DNA of 14,947 nt from Prevotellaceae bacterium. GTDB taxonomy: Bacteria; Bacteroidota; Bacteroidia; Bacteroidales; Bacteroidaceae. The stretch is taken from contig JAJPYW010000285.1 in the NCBI GenBank assembly GCA_021204715.1, positions 1 through 14,947 on the forward strand, read 5' to 3'. Numbering within the stretch: the stretch's first letter is position 1; every line of letters starts with the position of its first letter. Under the pieces are notes generated by a model. It had not been told where the DNA came from and did not search any database. It saw only the letters and a list, made by a program, of their open reading frames with translations. Position numbers and translations under genes: made by a program. Positions 14,781-14,947 of this stretch are shown here, in pieces.

Positions 14781-14896
14781 ATTAAGCAATACTGTCGATA
14801 CAATTTCATCATTACATTCGTTGCAAACTCATCAATGCTTTCCTTAGGGTGTATAAACTCGAGTTTGTAGATGTAGGAATTCGAGTTTGTAGCACC

Positions 14897-14947
14897 TGAA
14901 GTGAACCCCAAAAGTTGGACACAAAGTTATACAATTTTTTGATAGGA
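14897..14947. mobile_element. Terminus of an IS3-family insertion sequence (rest off window)
   Basis: From TG at 14897 the sequence reads as an IS3/IS150-type terminal inverted repeat: a TG start, then CCCCAAAAGTTGGACA at 14906-14921, followed by AT-rich DNA to the window end. IS3-family ends typically begin with TG and carry a CCC...GTTGGACA block. No transposase sequence is inside the window, so it could be either end, or a remnant. It sits directly against the repeat array. Confidence 0.6.

Larger units (their letters stand above)
14574..14895. repeat. Tandem array of 23-bp units in several sequence families (14 units in register)
   Basis: Read in steps of 23 bp from 14574, the region divides into 14 units. 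Units 1-4 share the core ATCGAAGCGGTTCC; 5 and 10 share CAATACTGTCG; 6, 11 and 12 share TCATCA followed by a variable half; 7-9 share GAAGCGCTTCCATTCA; 13 and 14 share TCGAGTTTGTAG. Column 15 is T in all 14 units, column 8 is A in 13, column 16 is C in 12. Units 1-12 are convincing. The core of 14 lies 22 bp, not 23, after that of 13, so those two are less certain. The period is not a multiple of 3 and no long frame uses it, so it is not coding. There are no spacers of CRISPR type. Function unknown. Confidence 0.8.

Noticed and set aside
14387..14785. 132-residue plus-strand frame running into the repeat array
   Set aside because: The 23-bp period is not a multiple of three, so the repeats are read in changing frames. 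There is no domain, and the frame overlaps the minus-strand promoter.
14814..14827. ACATTCGTTGCAAA in the array resembles ACATTCGTTACAAA at the mutase promoter (10980-10993)
   Set aside because: A 13 of 14 match between two AT-rich spacers in 15 kb is expected by chance about once or more, so I do not claim a shared site.
14574..14895. CRISPR array
   Set aside because: Units are directly adjacent at 23 bp with no unique spacers between constant repeats, and no cas genes are present.

Overview
The window looks like chromosome from a member of the Bacteroidales. The evidence is the family mix (a NodT/RND/MFP efflux operon, a secreted C69 dipeptidase, a NagB-like/LmbE fusion, a PgcA-type phospho-sugar mutase) and several promoters of the Bacteroidetes type (TTTG, a spacer of about 20 bp, then TAnnTTTG). 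Coding DNA is GC-rich by eye and the spacers are AT-rich, so a GC-rich genus of the order is plausible. I cannot name the species.

Layout. 1-5141 (minus strand): a tripartite efflux operon, read as membrane fusion protein, RND pump, then outer-membrane lipoprotein, which is cut by the window edge. 5142-5365: a divergent promoter region. 5366-7019 (plus): a small conserved-type hypothetical gene, a PlsC-like acyltransferase and an omega-amidase-type nitrilase, tightly packed. 7082-9073 (plus): a 663-residue protein with a NagB-like N-terminal half and an LmbE-like C-terminal half, followed by a strong hairpin terminator. 9204-10946 (minus): a phosphoglucomutase/phosphomannomutase with its own near-ideal promoter. 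11022-14381 (minus): a two-gene unit encoding an M23 metallopeptidase and a C69 dipeptidase, both with export signals. 14382-14947 holds no gene. It contains a promoter, an unusual array of 23-bp units and, at the very end, what looks like one terminus of an IS3-family insertion sequence.

How the genes fit together. The efflux genes form one export machine across both membranes. The M23 and C69 enzymes could act in sequence on periplasmic cell-wall peptides. The sugar mutase and the NagB-like/LmbE protein both have sugar-phosphate or amino-sugar themes, but they are convergent and separately transcribed.

Two observations stand out. First, the NagB-like half has lost three of the four classical deaminase catalytic residues, while the fused LmbE half keeps its metal-site residues. 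Second, 14574-14895 is one continuous array in a 23-bp register (12 clear units plus two weaker ones). Its units fall into several sequence families, so it is much longer than the two obvious short repeats suggest.
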